Assembly: GCF_003852715.1 (NCBI RefSeq)
Contig: NZ_RIAV01000003.1
Location: 62,001 to 126,000 of the forward strand
DNA: 64,000 nt
Reading direction: 5' to 3'
Source of the DNA: Ectobacillus antri
Lineage (GTDB): Bacteria; Bacillota; Bacilli; Bacillales; Bacillaceae_G
The translations under genes were made by a program, and so were the position numbers. The notes beneath the pieces were generated by a model. It had not been told where the DNA came from. It saw nothing but the letters and a program-made list of their open reading frames with translations, and made no database searches. This document shows positions 1 through 10,588 of the stretch, piece after piece; positions within the stretch are counted from its first letter, which is position 1, and every line of letters starts with the position of its first letter.

Positions 1-167
1 ATTCAAAATACACATTGGTAACCGTGGCATCTAAACGTGCGCGTGAAATGCAACAACATCGCGACTGTCGCTTAGACCGACCTGTATCTCATAAGTACGT
101 AGGCAAATCTTTAGAAGAGATTGATGCAAAATTGCTAGGGTATAGACCGCTTGAGGGACAAAAATAA
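1..167 (+). CDS. rpoZ: RNA polymerase omega subunit, C-terminal part (truncated by window start)
   Basis: The omega subunit stabilises and helps assemble RNA polymerase. The window opens inside the gene. The reading frame starts at base 3 and gives [16 protein letters not shown] followed by a diverged tail ending GYRPLEGQK and TAA at 165-167. The SKYTLV..AxKRAR core is the conserved omega signature. The order rpoZ then coaBC is the usual Bacillus order, and upstream one would expect gmk. The last ~30 residues are variable in the family, so the short tail is not alarming. The start codon lies outside the window. Confidence 0.93.
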   Translation, partial: SKYTLVTVASKRAREMQQHRDCRLDRPVSHKYVGKSLEEIDAKLLGYRPLEGQK

Positions 168-185
168 GTATTTATATGGAGAACA

Positions 186-219
186 AACAACCTATGTACA
201 AATAGGTTGTTCTTTTTTT
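186..219 (+). terminator. Intrinsic terminator after rpoZ
   Basis: A 10-bp stem (186-195 with 202-211) closes a 6-base loop and is followed by a run of seven T from 213. It ends the rpoZ transcript and separates it from coaBC. Confidence 0.9.
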
Positions 220-430
220 ACAACATAAAAATATGAATTTTTATAAAATAGACGATGTACAAGGAGTCGCTAGAAGAGAAACACTTGCGACTGTAGCTGC
301 AACCTTAAAAAGCACTTACCTATTAAGGCGGTAGGCATGAGGTAAAGGTTTCTTAGCCTCACTGTTATGTTAGAAAAATAACGTGTACTGGTATAGAATA
401 GTGTTACTTATAGGAGAAGGGGGCGCGAGT
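220..430 (+). promoter_or_regulatory. rpoZ-coaBC gap with a candidate coaBC promoter
   Basis: No gene is visible in this 211-base gap. The best promoter is TTAGAA (370-375), a 16-base spacer and the extended -10 TGGTATAGA (-10 at 392-397). Bases about 260-362 can form several short competing helices: AGTCGC 264-269 with GCGACT 287-292, AACCTT with AAGGTT, and TGAGG with CCTCA. I cannot match them to a known riboswitch. The coaBC ribosome binding site lies at about 411-420 (AGGAGAAGGG). Confidence 0.35.
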
Positions 431-1630
431 ATGTTAACTGGAAAAAAGATTTTACTTTGTGTAACAGGTGGTATTGCAGTATTTAAAGCAGCAGCTTTAA
501 CGAGTAAACTCACACAAGCAGGCGCTGTGGTGAAAGTTATGATGACTGAGTCGGCCTGTAAGTTTGTAACACCTCTCACATTTCAAGCTTTATCACGACA
601 TGATGTATATACCGATACGTTTGATGAAAAAGATGCATCTGTCATCGCACATATTGATTTGGCGGACTGGGCGGATATCATCCTTGTTGCACCGGCGACT
701 GCCAATATGATTGGTAAGTTAGCCAACGGTTTGGCTGATGATATGATTTCTACTACAATATTGGCGGCGACCGCGCCTGTTTGGATTGCTCCTGCTATGA
801 ATGTACATATGTACGAACATCCTGCTGTGCAGAGAAATATGCAAACACTGCAGTCTTTTGGTTATCGTTTCATAGAACCGGGAGAGGGTTTTCTTGCTTG
901 CGGCTATGTTGCGAAGGGGCGTTTGGAGGAGCCAGAAACGATAGTAGCTTATTTGCAGAAGTTCTTTAATGACAAGCCTTTGCAGGGGAAAAAGATTATT
1001 GTGACAGCGGGACCGACACGAGAGAGAATAGACCCTGTTCGATTTATGACCAACTTTTCGACTGGGAAAATGGGCTATGCAATTGCTGATGAAGCAGCGG
1101 CAATGGGCGCGGATGTCTTATTAGTTACTGGCCCTACCGCACTTCCGGTACCTGCCGGTGTTGAGGTCAAGAGAGTTGAATCAGCCGCGGATATGCTACA
1201 TGCGATTTTGTCCCGATATGATCAAGTAGATGCGGTCATAAAAACAGCAGCAGTAGCTGATTATCGTCCTAAGATTATGCATAGTGACAAGTTAAAGAAA
1301 CGAGACGGAGAGCTGACGATAGAGTTGGAACGCACAACCGATATTTTACGAACGCTAGGGGAGAAAAAAGAGCGACAAATTTTAATCGGATTTGCTGCTG
1401 AAACAAAGGATGTTGCGTCGTATGCGAAAGAAAAGCTGCAAACGAAGCATTTAGACATGATTGTCGCAAATGATATAAAGGCAGAAGGTGCCGGATTTGG
1501 AACAGATACAAACATTGTAACGATGTATAAGAGAAACGGCGAGAGCATTGTATTGCCGCTTTTGCCAAAAGTGGAGGTTGCTCGGCATATTTTGCATGAG
1601 TTAAAGGAAATGCTGGAGGAAGAAAGATGA
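431..1630 (+). CDS. coaBC: Bifunctional phosphopantothenoylcysteine decarboxylase / phosphopantothenate-cysteine ligase
   Basis: This enzyme catalyses two consecutive steps of coenzyme A synthesis. The C-terminal CoaB half joins cysteine to 4'-phosphopantothenate and the N-terminal flavin-dependent CoaC half decarboxylates the product. The CoaC half (residues 1 to ~185) has the PAMN motif at 121-124 and a conserved Cys157 in the ACGYVAKGRL stretch, the usual catalytic cysteine. CoaB follows from ~190 with TAGPTRERIDPVRF and KMGYAIADEA. The length of 399 aa fits the family. The ATG at 431 follows a strong AGGAGAAGGGGG site; an in-frame ATG at 383 lacks one and would add 16 untypical residues. 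The stop overlaps the priA start (ATGA). Confidence 0.95.
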   Translation: MLTGKKILLCVTGGIAVFKAAALTSKLTQAGAVVKVMMTESACKFVTPLTFQALSRHDVYTDTFDEKDASVIAHIDLADWADIILVAPATANMIGKLANGLADDMISTTILAATAPVWIAPAMNVHMYEHPAVQRNMQTLQSFGYRFIEPGEGFLACGYVAKGRLEEPETIVAYLQKFFNDKPLQGKKIIVTAGPTRERIDPVRFMTNFSTGKMGYAIADEAAAMGADVLLVTGPTALPVPAGVEVKRVESAADMLHAILSRYDQVDAVIKTAAVADYRPKIMHSDKLKKRDGELTIELERTTDILRTLGEKKERQILIGFAAETKDVASYAKEKLQTKHLDMIVANDIKAEGAGFGTDTNIVTMYKRNGESIVLPLLPKVEVARHILHELKEMLEEER

Positions 1631-4023
1631 AGGCCGCTCGTATCATTGTAGATGTACCAGCGCGTCAAACCGATCGCCCCTTCGACTACAAAATACCAAG
1701 TAAGTGGGAAGCTTTTGTTCAAGTTGGTATGCGTGTGATTGTGCCTTTTGGACCAAGAAAGCTGCAGGGCTTTATCATTGATATTCGAGAGGTAGAAGAA
1801 AGCGAAAATATGAAGCTAAAAGAAGTTGAAGAGCTTCTTGACTTAACGCCAGTTTTAAACGAAGAACTGCTCGGTCTTGGCTTTTGGCTAAAAGAAGAAA
1901 CGCTTTGCTTCACCATCTCAGCGTTTCAGGCTATGCTGCCGGCAGCTATTAAATCCGTGTATCAAAAGCGTCTGATTTTGAGGAATGAGACATCGAATGA
2001 ACTGCAGACGTTGTTTGGAGAGAAAGATTCAATAGCGTGGAAGGATTTACCCGAAGCATTGTATCGCGCTGTGAAAGCTGCGATTGCGGCGGAAGAAATT
2101 GAAGTGGTATATGATGTGAGAGATCGGGTACAAAGGAAAAAGCAACGGGTAATTGGACCGGCCGCCTCCAAACGTGCATTGGAAGAATTGGCAGCGAGCG
2201 TCCGTAGTGCTAAGCAACAAGATGTTCTGTATTATTTTATCGAAAATCATCAAGAGGTAGCGGCACATACTCTTAAAGAAGAGCTTAGCATGACAGATGC
2301 ACCGATTAAAGCGCTTGTCAAAAAAGGCATACTATATGAAAAAGAGATTGAAGTGTATCGAAATCCCTATGATGATGAGCAGTTTGAGCGTACAAAGCCA
2401 TTTCCATTGACCGTTGAGCAGCAAGCCGCCATTGCCCCGATTTTGTCTACTATTGAAAACGAGCAACAACGTACCTTTTTGATGTACGGTGTGACGGGAA
2501 GTGGAAAAACAGAAGTATATTTGCAATCCATTGAAGCGGTTTTACAGAAGGGAAAAGAAGCGATTATGCTGGTGCCGGAAATTTCGCTTACGCCTCAAAT
2601 GGTAGAGCGGTTTAAAGGGCGTTTCGGTTCACAAGTGGCTGTACTCCACAGCGCATTGTCTGCTGGAGAAAAGTACGATGAGTGGCGAAAAATACAACGC
2701 AAAGAAGTGCGCGTTGTTGTGGGAGCGCGATCGGCTGTATTTGCTCCATTTGAAAATTTGGGAATTATCATTATTGACGAGGAGCATGAGTCAAGCTATA
2801 AGCAAGAAGATAATCCGCGTTATCATGCAAGGGATGTAGCAATCCGCAGAAGCGAATATCATCACTGCCCTGTGATTCTAGGAAGTGCAACGCCAACTCT
2901 TGAATCATTTGCACGCGCATCAAAAGGTGTATATGAATTATTGACGATGACCAAGAGAATGAATGAACAGGCGTTGCCCAGTGTAGAAATTGTGGATATG
3001 CGTGAAGAACTTAGAAAAGGCAATCGTTCTATGTTTTCGACGCTCCTGCATGAGAAGATTGCTGATCGTTTGCAAAAGCAAGAGCAAATTGTGTTGTTTT
3101 TAAATCGAAGAGGCCATTCTACATTTGTGATGTGTCGTGATTGTGGGTATGTAATGCAATGTCCACACTGTGATATATCATTAACGTACCACCGGGCAAC
3201 GCAGCGTTTGAAATGTCATTATTGTAGCCATGAAGAGTTTTTGCCTAAAGACTGCCCAGCCTGTCAAAGTCAATATATTCGTTTTTTTGGAACGGGCACA
3301 CAAAAGGTCGAGGAAGAATTGACCAAGCTGTTTCCGCAGGCGCGTGTAATTCGCATGGATGTAGATACAACGAGTAAAAAAGGGGCGCATGAGAAATTAT
3401 TGACTGCTTTTGGACAAAGGAAAGCGGATATTTTACTTGGTACACAAATGATTGCCAAAGGTTTAGATTTCCCAAATGTTACGCTTGTAGGCGTGTTGAC
3501 GGCCGATACGATGCTTCACCTTCCTGATTTTCGAGCTAGTGAAAAAACATATCAGCTCCTTACGCAGGTAAGTGGACGAGCAGGAAGACATCATTTGCCA
3601 GGAGAAGTCGTTATTCAAACGTATACACCGGAACATTATAGTGTACAGCTGGCAAAGAAGCAGCAGTATGATACATTCTTTGAACAAGAAATGCATATTC
3701 GAAAGCTACATCAGTATCCGCCTTACTATTATTTGACGCTGATTACGGTATCGCACCCTAACTTACTGCAGGCTGTACAAGTTACAGAAAAAATTGCAGC
3801 TATGTTGCGGCAAAAATGCACCCCACAAACCATTATTCTTGGTCCGGTCGCTTCACCGATCGCAAGGGTAAAAGATAGATATCGCTACCAATGCATGATA
3901 AAATACAAACGGGAACCAGGACTAAAGGAAGTATTGCGCTTTATTAATGAGCATTATCAAACTGCTATGATAAAGGAGCAATTGCAAATATCAATTGATT
4001 TTAACCCAACTATGTTAATGTAA
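1627..4023 (+). CDS. priA: Primosomal replication restart helicase PriA
   Basis: PriA is a 3'-5' DNA helicase that recognises stalled forks and loads the replicative helicase away from oriC. The 798-aa protein has an N-terminal DNA-binding region, a helicase core with Walker A GVTGSGKT at 288-295 and DEEH at 384-387, and a zinc-binding insertion with paired cysteines (CRDCG, CPHC, CHYC, CPAC). The C-terminal helicase lobe contains QVSGRAGR. The length is close to the B. subtilis protein. The start overlaps the coaBC stop by four bases, which suggests translational coupling. Only 12 bases separate its stop from the def start. Confidence 0.96.
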   Translation: MKAARIIVDVPARQTDRPFDYKIPSKWEAFVQVGMRVIVPFGPRKLQGFIIDIREVEESENMKLKEVEELLDLTPVLNEELLGLGFWLKEETLCFTISAFQAMLPAAIKSVYQKRLILRNETSNELQTLFGEKDSIAWKDLPEALYRAVKAAIAAEEIEVVYDVRDRVQRKKQRVIGPAASKRALEELAASVRSAKQQDVLYYFIENHQEVAAHTLKEELSMTDAPIKALVKKGILYEKEIEVYRNPYDDEQFERTKPFPLTVEQQAAIAPILSTIENEQQRTFLMYGVTGSGKTEVYLQSIEAVLQKGKEAIMLVPEISLTPQMVERFKGRFGSQVAVLHSALSAGEKYDEWRKIQRKEVRVVVGARSAVFAPFENLGIIIIDEEHESSYKQEDNPRYHARDVAIRRSEYHHCPVILGSATPTLESFARASKGVYELLTMTKRMNEQALPSVEIVDMREELRKGNRSMFSTLLHEKIADRLQKQEQIVLFLNRRGHSTFVMCRDCGYVMQCPHCDISLTYHRATQRLKCHYCSHEEFLPKDCPACQSQYIRFFGTGTQKVEEELTKLFPQARVIRMDVDTTSKKGAHEKLLTAFGQRKADILLGTQMIAKGLDFPNVTLVGVLTADTMLHLPDFRASEKTYQLLTQVSGRAGRHHLPGEVVIQTYTPEHYSVQLAKKQQYDTFFEQEMHIRKLHQYPPYYYLTLITVSHPNLLQAVQVTEKIAAMLRQKCTPQTIILGPVASPIARVKDRYRYQCMIKYKREPGLKEVLRFINEHYQTAMIKEQLQISIDFNPTMLM

Positions 4024-4035
4024 GTGGAGGAACAC

Positions 4036-4503
4036 ATGGCAATTTTAGAGATTATAAAGCACCCAAATGCGGTACTGGAAACCCCTTGCGACCGCGTTTT
4101 GGATTTTGATAAAAAACTGGTAAAGCTGCTTCAGGACATGTATGATACGATGGTTGCAGCAGATGGGGTAGGTTTAGCTGCACCACAAGTCGGCATTTCC
4201 AAGCAAATTGCGATTGTTGAAGCAGACGATAATGGTCGTATTGATTTAATTAATCCGGTCATTTTAGAAGCGCGCGGCGAGCAAATAGGTCCAGAGGGCT
4301 GTTTAAGTTTTCCGGACTTATACGGAGACGTACCGCGTGCTGAATATGTAAAAGTTCGTGCGCAAAACAAACGTGGTAAAATATTTGTTTTAGAAGCACG
4401 CGGCTTTTTAGCACGTGCCATTCAACATGAAATTGATCACTTGAATGGTGTGCTATTTACTTCCAAAGTAACAAAGTATTATGATCCGGAAGAGCTGGAG
4501 TAG
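4036..4503 (+). CDS. def: Peptide deformylase
   Basis: Peptide deformylase removes the formyl group from the N-terminal methionine of new proteins, using a metal ion. All three family motifs are present: [10 protein letters not shown] (about residues 44-53), EGCLS with the metal ligand Cys89, and HEIDH at 131-135. The ATG at 4036 is preferred because GTGGAGG just upstream is a ribosome binding site; a GTG at 4024 would absorb that site into the protein. The resulting 155 aa is normal. The neighbour fmt carries out the opposite reaction on initiator tRNA, a classic pairing. Confidence 0.96.
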   Translation: MAILEIIKHPNAVLETPCDRVLDFDKKLVKLLQDMYDTMVAADGVGLAAPQVGISKQIAIVEADDNGRIDLINPVILEARGEQIGPEGCLSFPDLYGDVPRAEYVKVRAQNKRGKIFVLEARGFLARAIQHEIDHLNGVLFTSKVTKYYDPEELE

Positions 4504-4517
4504 AAAGAGGGATATGC

Positions 4518-5459
4518 ATGGTTAAAATTGTATTTATGGGAACACCGGATTTCTCTGTACCGGTGCTGCGTCAGATTATTACAGATGGACATGAAGTGGT
4601 TGGAGTCGTTACACAACCGGACCGTCCGGTAGGACGTAAAAAGGTAATGACGGCACCTCCTGTAAAGATAGAAGCGGAAAAACATGGCATTCCGGTTTTA
4701 CAACCTTTAAGAATTCGTGAGCAGGTGGAATACGAGAAAGTATTGGCGCTTCAGCCCGATTTAATTGTCACGGCAGCGTTTGGCCAAATTTTACCGAAAG
4801 AGATATTGGAAGCACCAAAGTATGGATGTATTAACGTACATGCTTCTTTATTGCCAGAGCTTCGCGGTGGCGCACCAATTCATTACTCCATCATCCAAGG
4901 AAAAGAGAAAACAGGTATCACCATTATGTATATGGTCGAGAAATTGGATGCAGGTGATATTTTAACCCAAGTAGAAGTGCCAATTACAGAACGTGAAACA
5001 GTGGGTACTCTTCATGACAAGCTGAGTGAAGCAGGTGCTGCATTGTTGTCTCAAACCTTACCGCTTTTACTAGAAGGAAAGCTTACGCCTGTACCGCAGC
5101 GTGAAGAAGAAGCAACGTTTGCGTATAATATAAAACGCGAGCAAGAAAAAATTGATTGGACGCAGCCAGGAGAGGCAATTTACAATCAGATTCGTGGCAT
5201 GCATCCATGGCCGGTTGCTTACACAACTTTAAACGGTCAAGTTATCAAGGTTTGGTGGGGCGAGAAGATTGCGACTTCAGAAGAGAGAGAGCCTGGCACT
5301 GTCATTGCACTAGAGACAGATGGTGTTGTAATTGCAACAGGAAATACAACTGCGATTAAAATTACTGATTTGCAACCTGCTGGTAAGAAGCGCATGGACG
5401 GCAGTCAATTTGTGCGTGGCACGCAAATTGAAATCGGTATGAAGGCGGGAGAAGAATGA
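4518..5459 (+). CDS. fmt: Methionyl-tRNA formyltransferase
   Basis: This enzyme transfers a formyl group from 10-formyltetrahydrofolate to Met-tRNAi, producing the bacterial initiator. The 313-aa product starts [17 protein letters not shown]. It contains the folate-binding [14 protein letters not shown] stretch, [17 protein letters not shown], and a C-terminal OB-like tRNA-binding domain from about residue 205. It lies 14 bases after def, and its stop overlaps the rsmB start as ATGA. An ATG at 4514 is out of frame, so 4518 is the start. Confidence 0.96.
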   Translation: MVKIVFMGTPDFSVPVLRQIITDGHEVVGVVTQPDRPVGRKKVMTAPPVKIEAEKHGIPVLQPLRIREQVEYEKVLALQPDLIVTAAFGQILPKEILEAPKYGCINVHASLLPELRGGAPIHYSIIQGKEKTGITIMYMVEKLDAGDILTQVEVPITERETVGTLHDKLSEAGAALLSQTLPLLLEGKLTPVPQREEEATFAYNIKREQEKIDWTQPGEAIYNQIRGMHPWPVAYTTLNGQVIKVWWGEKIATSEEREPGTVIALETDGVVIATGNTTAIKITDLQPAGKKRMDGSQFVRGTQIEIGMKAGEE

Positions 5460-6790
5460 TTAACAACGTGCGCGAACTTGCGCTCGAGGGGTTAATGCAA
5501 ATTGAGAAAAATGGTGCATACAGTAATCTTCTGTTAAACAACCTGATTGAAAAAAGTAAGCTTTCAAGTAAAGATGTTGGGTTATTAACCGAGATTGTAT
5601 ATGGAACGATACAAAGGCGAGATGCTCTAGATTTCTATTTGCAGCCATTTTTACGCAAAAAAGTAGAGCCGTGGGTAAAAGTGTTATTGAGATTATCTCT
5701 ATATCAAATGGAGTTTTTAGATCGTGTTCCTGCACATGCTGTTATTCATGAAGCGGTTGAAATTGCCAAAAAGCGGGGCCATAAAGGAATTGGCGCAATG
5801 GTTAATGGAGTACTTCGCTCTGTTCAGCGAGAAGGTGTACCGTCTTTAGAACATATTAAAAATCCGGCGGAGCGTCTAGCCATTAAGACAAGTCATCCAC
5901 AATGGCTCGTTGAGCAATGGATAAGAGCATACGGATTTGATACCGCACAGCGCATATGTGAAACGAACTTGCTTCCTCCGCTTTCTACGGCTCGTGTCAA
6001 TGTTTCCAAAACAACAGTCGAGGAAGTCATTGAGATGCTTGGTGCTGAAGGAGTAGAAGCAGAACGAGGCATTCTATCAGAAGATGCGGTTCAAATAAAA
6101 AGAGGAAATATAGCACACACAAAGGCTTTTCAGGAAGGCTACGTATCTGTACAAGACGAAAGTTCAATGCTGGTTGCTCGTGCTCTTGGTCCAGAGCCAG
6201 GAGATTATGTACTCGACACATGTGCGGCACCTGGAGGGAAAACTTCACATATCGCCGAGCGTCTGCTAGGAACGGGACGTGTTGTATCGTTGGATTTACA
6301 TCCTCATAAGGTTCGCTTAATTCAGGCGCAAGCAGTGCGTTTGCACTTGACAAATGTAGAAGCGCAGGCTCTTGATGCCCGAAAGGTAGGAGAAAAGTTT
6401 CAGGCTGAAACCTTTGATAAAATTTTAATTGATGCGCCTTGCTCCGGCTTTGGAGTTATTCGGCGAAAGCCTGATATTAAACTGGGTAAAACAGAGGCTG
6501 ATAGTGAAAGATTGGCGAAGATTCAGTGCGATATTTTAGAAGCAGCTGCCCCGCTTCTGAAAAAGAACGGACGTCTTGTATACAGTACATGTACCATCGG
6601 TTCAATAGAAAATGAAGACGTCATACAAACATTTTTAAACAAACATCCAGAATATGAGATAGATACCACTATGAAAGAAAGATTACCGTCTTCCTTGAAG
6701 TCGTATGTCGGCAAGGGAGAGGTGCAAATCTTACCGCATTATTTTCTCACGGACGGATTTTATATAGCTTGTCTACGAAAGAAGGTATAA
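5456..6790 (+). CDS. rsmB: 16S rRNA (cytosine-967-C5)-methyltransferase
   Basis: RsmB methylates C967 (E. coli numbering) of 16S rRNA with S-adenosylmethionine. The N-terminal third is a NusB-like RNA-binding domain, and the rest is a Rossmann-type methyltransferase with the SAM motif [15 protein letters not shown]. Both signature cysteines are present, in [15 protein letters not shown] (release cysteine) and [13 protein letters not shown] (catalytic nucleophile). The length of 444 aa is standard. It begins with a 4-base overlap with fmt and ends one base before rlmN, so it is an internal gene of the coaBC-thiN operon. Confidence 0.95.
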   Translation: MINNVRELALEGLMQIEKNGAYSNLLLNNLIEKSKLSSKDVGLLTEIVYGTIQRRDALDFYLQPFLRKKVEPWVKVLLRLSLYQMEFLDRVPAHAVIHEAVEIAKKRGHKGIGAMVNGVLRSVQREGVPSLEHIKNPAERLAIKTSHPQWLVEQWIRAYGFDTAQRICETNLLPPLSTARVNVSKTTVEEVIEMLGAEGVEAERGILSEDAVQIKRGNIAHTKAFQEGYVSVQDESSMLVARALGPEPGDYVLDTCAAPGGKTSHIAERLLGTGRVVSLDLHPHKVRLIQAQAVRLHLTNVEAQALDARKVGEKFQAETFDKILIDAPCSGFGVIRRKPDIKLGKTEADSERLAKIQCDILEAAAPLLKKNGRLVYSTCTIGSIENEDVIQTFLNKHPEYEIDTTMKERLPSSLKSYVGKGEVQILPHYFLTDGFYIACLRKKV

Positions 6791-6791
6791 C

Positions 6792-7865
6792 ATGAAAACA
6801 ACAAAACAAGATTTAAACAAAAAACCATCCGTGTATTCTTTTGAATTACGAGGGTTACAAGAATGGATGAAAGAAAATGGGGAGCCTGTATATCGTGCTG
6901 CGCAGGTTTTTGATTGGCTGTATAAAAAGCGAGTCAGCTCTTTTGCAGAAATGACGAACCTTGGAAAGGAATTGCGCGATAAATTGTCGAATTCCTTTGA
7001 GATTACAACTTTAAAAACGCTTGTAAAGCAAGTATCATCTGATGGTACTATCAAATTTTTATTTGAGTTGTACGACGGGTATTCAATTGAAACCGTATTA
7101 ATGCGTCACGATTATGGAAACTCAGTTTGTGTAACAACACAGGTTGGCTGCCGCATTGGATGTACGTTTTGCGCTTCTACACTAGGGGGCTTAAAGCGAA
7201 ATTTAGAGGCAGGTGAAATTGTAGCACAGGTAGTAGAAGTACAGCGTGCGATTGACGAAGAGAAAAGTCGTGTGAGCTCTGTAGTTGTAATGGGGATTGG
7301 TGAGCCGTTTGATAATTATGATAACTTAATGGCATTTTTACGCATCATTAACCATGAAAAAGGAATTCATATTGGTGCACGTCATATCACGGTTTCCACC
7401 AGCGGTATTATTCCTAAAATTTATAAGTTTGCTGATGAGGATATTCAAATTAATTTTGCAATTTCTTTACATGCACCAAACACGGAGCTTCGTTCAAAGT
7501 TGATGCCAATTAACCGCGCTTATAAATTACCTGACTTAATTGAATCTGTAAAGTACTATACGGAAAAAACAGGAAGACGTGTAACGTTTGAATATGGCTT
7601 ATTTGGCGGCGAGAATGATCAAGTAGAGCATGCAGAGGAATTGGCGCAGCTCTTAAAAGGATTAAAATGTCATGTAAACTTGATTCCAGTAAACTATGTA
7701 CCAGAGCGAAACTACGTACGAACACCACGTGAACAAATCTTTAAGTTTGAGAAAACGTTAAAAAATCATGGAATCAATGTAACAATTCGACGCGAGCAAG
7801 GCCACGATATAGATGCTGCTTGCGGTCAATTGCGAGCGAAGGAGCGCAAAGAAGAGACGAGGTGA
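6792..7865 (+). CDS. rlmN: Dual-specificity 23S rRNA A2503 / tRNA A37 C2-methyltransferase
   Basis: This radical SAM enzyme methylates C2 of A2503 in 23S rRNA and of A37 in some tRNAs. The 357-aa product has the radical SAM cluster motif [11 protein letters not shown] (Cx3CxxC) and [11 protein letters not shown]. Near the C-terminus it has the conserved DAACGQLR cysteine, which resolves the methylated intermediate. The A2503 position lies in the peptidyl-transferase region. The ribosome binding site (AGAAAGG) is weak and merges with the end of rsmB, so translation may depend on coupling. PrpC starts four bases after the stop. Confidence 0.95.
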   Translation: MKTTKQDLNKKPSVYSFELRGLQEWMKENGEPVYRAAQVFDWLYKKRVSSFAEMTNLGKELRDKLSNSFEITTLKTLVKQVSSDGTIKFLFELYDGYSIETVLMRHDYGNSVCVTTQVGCRIGCTFCASTLGGLKRNLEAGEIVAQVVEVQRAIDEEKSRVSSVVVMGIGEPFDNYDNLMAFLRIINHEKGIHIGARHITVSTSGIIPKIYKFADEDIQINFAISLHAPNTELRSKLMPINRAYKLPDLIESVKYYTEKTGRRVTFEYGLFGGENDQVEHAEELAQLLKGLKCHVNLIPVNYVPERNYVRTPREQIFKFEKTLKNHGINVTIRREQGHDIDAACGQLRAKERKEETR

Positions 7866-7869
7866 GCGC

Positions 7870-8619
7870 ATGAAAACCTTTTTTCTGTCCGACCGGGGAA
7901 GAGTACGACAACATAATGAGGACAGTGCCGGTGTATTTAGAAACTTAGACGGAGATATTTTAGCTGTGGTAGCAGACGGCATGGGAGGTCATCGAGCAGG
8001 CGATATAGCCAGCTCGATGACTATCCAATTGTTTCATGATTACTGGGAACAAACCTATAATATGAAAACACCTAAAAAAGCGGAAAAATGGCTCCGGGAC
8101 TATGTGGAAATTATTAACGAGCGGATTTATAAGCACGCCCTTGAAAATTCAGAATGTCAAGGGATGGGAACCACAATCGTAGTTGCAATCTGTACAAATC
8201 AGTTCGCAACCATCGGACATGTTGGTGATAGCCGTTGCTATATGGTATCCGAGGATAAAATGAGTCTCGTAACAGAAGATCATTCGCTTGTAAATGAGTT
8301 AGTGCGACATGGAGAAATATCAAGAGAGGATGCAGAGTCACATCCTCGTAAGCATGTTTTGTTGCGTGCGCTCGGAACGGAGCAAAAGGTAGAAGTTGAT
8401 GTAAAAACACTTGTTGTTGAGCACGGTGACAGGCTACTTTTATGTTCAGACGGTTTATCAAATAAAGTAACTGTGCCGCAAATGGAAGAAATTCTGCAGA
8501 CAAGTGATACTTTGCAGAACAAGGGACTAAAGCTTGTTGAAACTGCCAATAATATGGGCGGCGAAGATAATATTACACTCATTCTCGTTGATATAGAGGA
8601 CGGGGGTGAAGTAATTTGA
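7870..8619 (+). CDS. prpC: PP2C-type serine/threonine protein phosphatase
   Basis: PrpC is a manganese-dependent PPM/PP2C phosphatase that reverses PrkC phosphorylation. The 249-aa protein shows the ordered PP2C metal motifs: RQHNEDS near residue 13, VADGMGGH around 36, [17 protein letters not shown] and GGEDNIT. The chosen ATG at 7870 follows GAGGTGAGCG, which overlaps the rlmN stop. An in-frame start at 7813 lies within rlmN and is unlikely. Its end overlaps the prkC start, as in other Bacilli, where kinase and phosphatase are made together. Confidence 0.95.
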   Translation: MKTFFLSDRGRVRQHNEDSAGVFRNLDGDILAVVADGMGGHRAGDIASSMTIQLFHDYWEQTYNMKTPKKAEKWLRDYVEIINERIYKHALENSECQGMGTTIVVAICTNQFATIGHVGDSRCYMVSEDKMSLVTEDHSLVNELVRHGEISREDAESHPRKHVLLRALGTEQKVEVDVKTLVVEHGDRLLLCSDGLSNKVTVPQMEEILQTSDTLQNKGLKLVETANNMGGEDNITLILVDIEDGGEVI

Positions 8620-10574
8620 TGATTGGAAAGCGCCTTAATGGTCGATATAAGCTATTAAAAATGATTGGCGGCGGCGGTATGGCCAACGTTTTTTTGGCGC
8701 GTGACGCTATTTTAGACCGAGATGTGGCTGTCAAAATATTAAGACTTGATTATGCCAATAATGAAGAGTTTATTAAGCGTTTCCACCGTGAAGCGCAATC
8801 AGTAACGAGTTTATCTCATCCAAACATTGTAAACATATATGATGTGGGAGAGGAAGATGGTATTTATTATTTGGTTATGGAATATGTACCAGGCCAAACT
8901 TTAAAGCAATACATACAACAACAAGGGATGCTTCCTGTTGTAGAAGCTTTGCATATTATGGAGCAGCTTACTTCAGCTATGGCACATGCCCATCACTTTG
9001 AAATTGTGCATCGCGATTTAAAGCCTCAAAATATTTTAATTCGAGATGATGGGACAGTGAAAGTTACCGATTTTGGGATTGCGACTGCTACAAGCGCAAC
9101 GACTATTACGCACACAAATTCTGTTCTAGGGTCTGTTCATTATTTGTCACCTGAGCAAGCGCGCGGCGGCGTAGCAAATAAACAATCAGACTTATATTCA
9201 CTGGGAATTGTAATGTTTGAACTTTTGACAGGAAGACCGCCTTTTTCGGGCGAGTCTGCCGTGTCGATTGCTCTCAAACATTTGCAGAATGAAACACCTT
9301 CTCCCAAGCGTTGGAATCCCAACATTCCGCAAAGTGTTGAAAATATTGTTTTAAAGGCAACAACAAAAGATCCTTTTCATCGCTATCAATCCGGGGAAGA
9401 AATGAAAAATGATATTGTTACAGCGTTAAACCCAGAACGGATAAACGAGCAACCTTTTAGTGTCCCACAAGATGAAGATGCAACGAAACAAATTCCGATT
9501 ATTCGTGAAGAACTATTCGTACAAACAGGAATGGATGAGACCATTGTAAATACAGGAAAACTGTCTGTTGAAGCAAAATCGGAAGAGAAACCACAAGTAA
9601 AGCCGAAAAAAAATTGGTGGAAGCGTGTATTTATTGTGCTATTTTTGTTGTTACTGAGTGGGATTGCGGCGATAACGGTAATTCCAGGGTTGTTTATTCC
9701 AAAAAATGTTGAGATTCCAGATGTGGCTGGTGAAACATATGCAGATGCTGTTAATATTTTAAGTAAAAAAGGATTCCAGGTTGCCTCCACACCAGAGATT
9801 GTGTACACAGACGAAGTAACCGAAGGAAAAGTTATTAAAACAAGCCCTGAGGCTGGTCGAGTTGTGAAAGAAAATACAAAGATTACAATTTTTCAATCTG
9901 GCGGAAAAAAGAAAAAGAAAATGAAAAATTACATTGGAGAGAGTTATGAGTCTGTACGCTCAGAACTTGATAGTACATATGCCAGTGTTGTGTCATATGC
10001 GCAGGTTAGTGAAAAGCCAAAAGGTGAGATTATTGATCAGCTCCCTAAATCGGGTGAATTTATTGTAGAAGAAGAACAAGATGTTCGAATTTGGATTAGT
10101 GAGGGGCCGAAGCGAGTAACGCTTGCGGACTTTACAGGATGGACCGAAAGTAGTGTGCGTAGTTATGCAGCAGAGAGAAAGCTAACTCCTGTTGTTACAA
10201 AGGAAACTTCAGATACAGTAGACAAAGGACTGGTAATTGCGCAATCTCCAAAACCAAATACACCTTTAAAAGAGGGTGAGAAGTTTACTGTAATTATTTC
10301 AGAAGGACCTAAGGAAAAACCACCGAAAACAGTGGCTATTGATAATATTCAGATTCCATACGAACCAGAAGTACCTGGACAGCCGCAAACGATTGAGATA
10401 TACAAGGAAGATTTAGACAATACTATGGCAAAGCCAGTAGAAACGAGAACAATTACAGCGCCTGTTACGATTTCATTAAAGTTGAACGTACCGTACGGTA
10501 AATCAGCGCGCTACAAGATTGTTAGGGATGGAAAGACATTTATAGAAAAAGATATTCCGTACCCGTATGATTAA
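8616..10574 (+). CDS. prkC: PASTA-domain Hanks-type Ser/Thr protein kinase
   Basis: PrkC is a membrane kinase whose outside PASTA domains bind peptidoglycan fragments; in B. subtilis it signals germination and stationary-phase changes. The intracellular kinase domain (about 10-270) has GGGGMANV, the VAVKIL lysine, HRDLKPQN near 132-139, DFG and a THTNS activation loop. One membrane segment spans about 338-358. It is followed by three PASTA repeats (~364-568) and a C-terminal beta-rich domain. The TTG at 8616 gives MMIGKRLN, aligning with MLIGKR of B. subtilis, and overlaps the prpC stop; ATG at 8619 is the alternative. The N-terminal half is better conserved than the PASTA region. Confidence 0.94.
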   Translation: MMIGKRLNGRYKLLKMIGGGGMANVFLARDAILDRDVAVKILRLDYANNEEFIKRFHREAQSVTSLSHPNIVNIYDVGEEDGIYYLVMEYVPGQTLKQYIQQQGMLPVVEALHIMEQLTSAMAHAHHFEIVHRDLKPQNILIRDDGTVKVTDFGIATATSATTITHTNSVLGSVHYLSPEQARGGVANKQSDLYSLGIVMFELLTGRPPFSGESAVSIALKHLQNETPSPKRWNPNIPQSVENIVLKATTKDPFHRYQSGEEMKNDIVTALNPERINEQPFSVPQDEDATKQIPIIREELFVQTGMDETIVNTGKLSVEAKSEEKPQVKPKKNWWKRVFIVLFLLLLSGIAAITVIPGLFIPKNVEIPDVAGETYADAVNILSKKGFQVASTPEIVYTDEVTEGKVIKTSPEAGRVVKENTKITIFQSGGKKKKKMKNYIGESYESVRSELDSTYASVVSYAQVSEKPKGEIIDQLPKSGEFIVEEEQDVRIWISEGPKRVTLADFTGWTESSVRSYAAERKLTPVVTKETSDTVDKGLVIAQSPKPNTPLKEGEKFTVIISEGPKEKPPKTVAIDNIQIPYEPEVPGQPQTIEIYKEDLDNTMAKPVETRTITAPVTISLKLNVPYGKSARYKIVRDGKTFIEKDIPYPYD

Positions 10575-10588
10575 CAAGGAGTGAGTGT

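Noticed and set aside
383-430. Upstream ATG extending coaBC by 16 residues
   Set aside because: No ribosome binding site, and it would include the binding site of the better ATG at 431.
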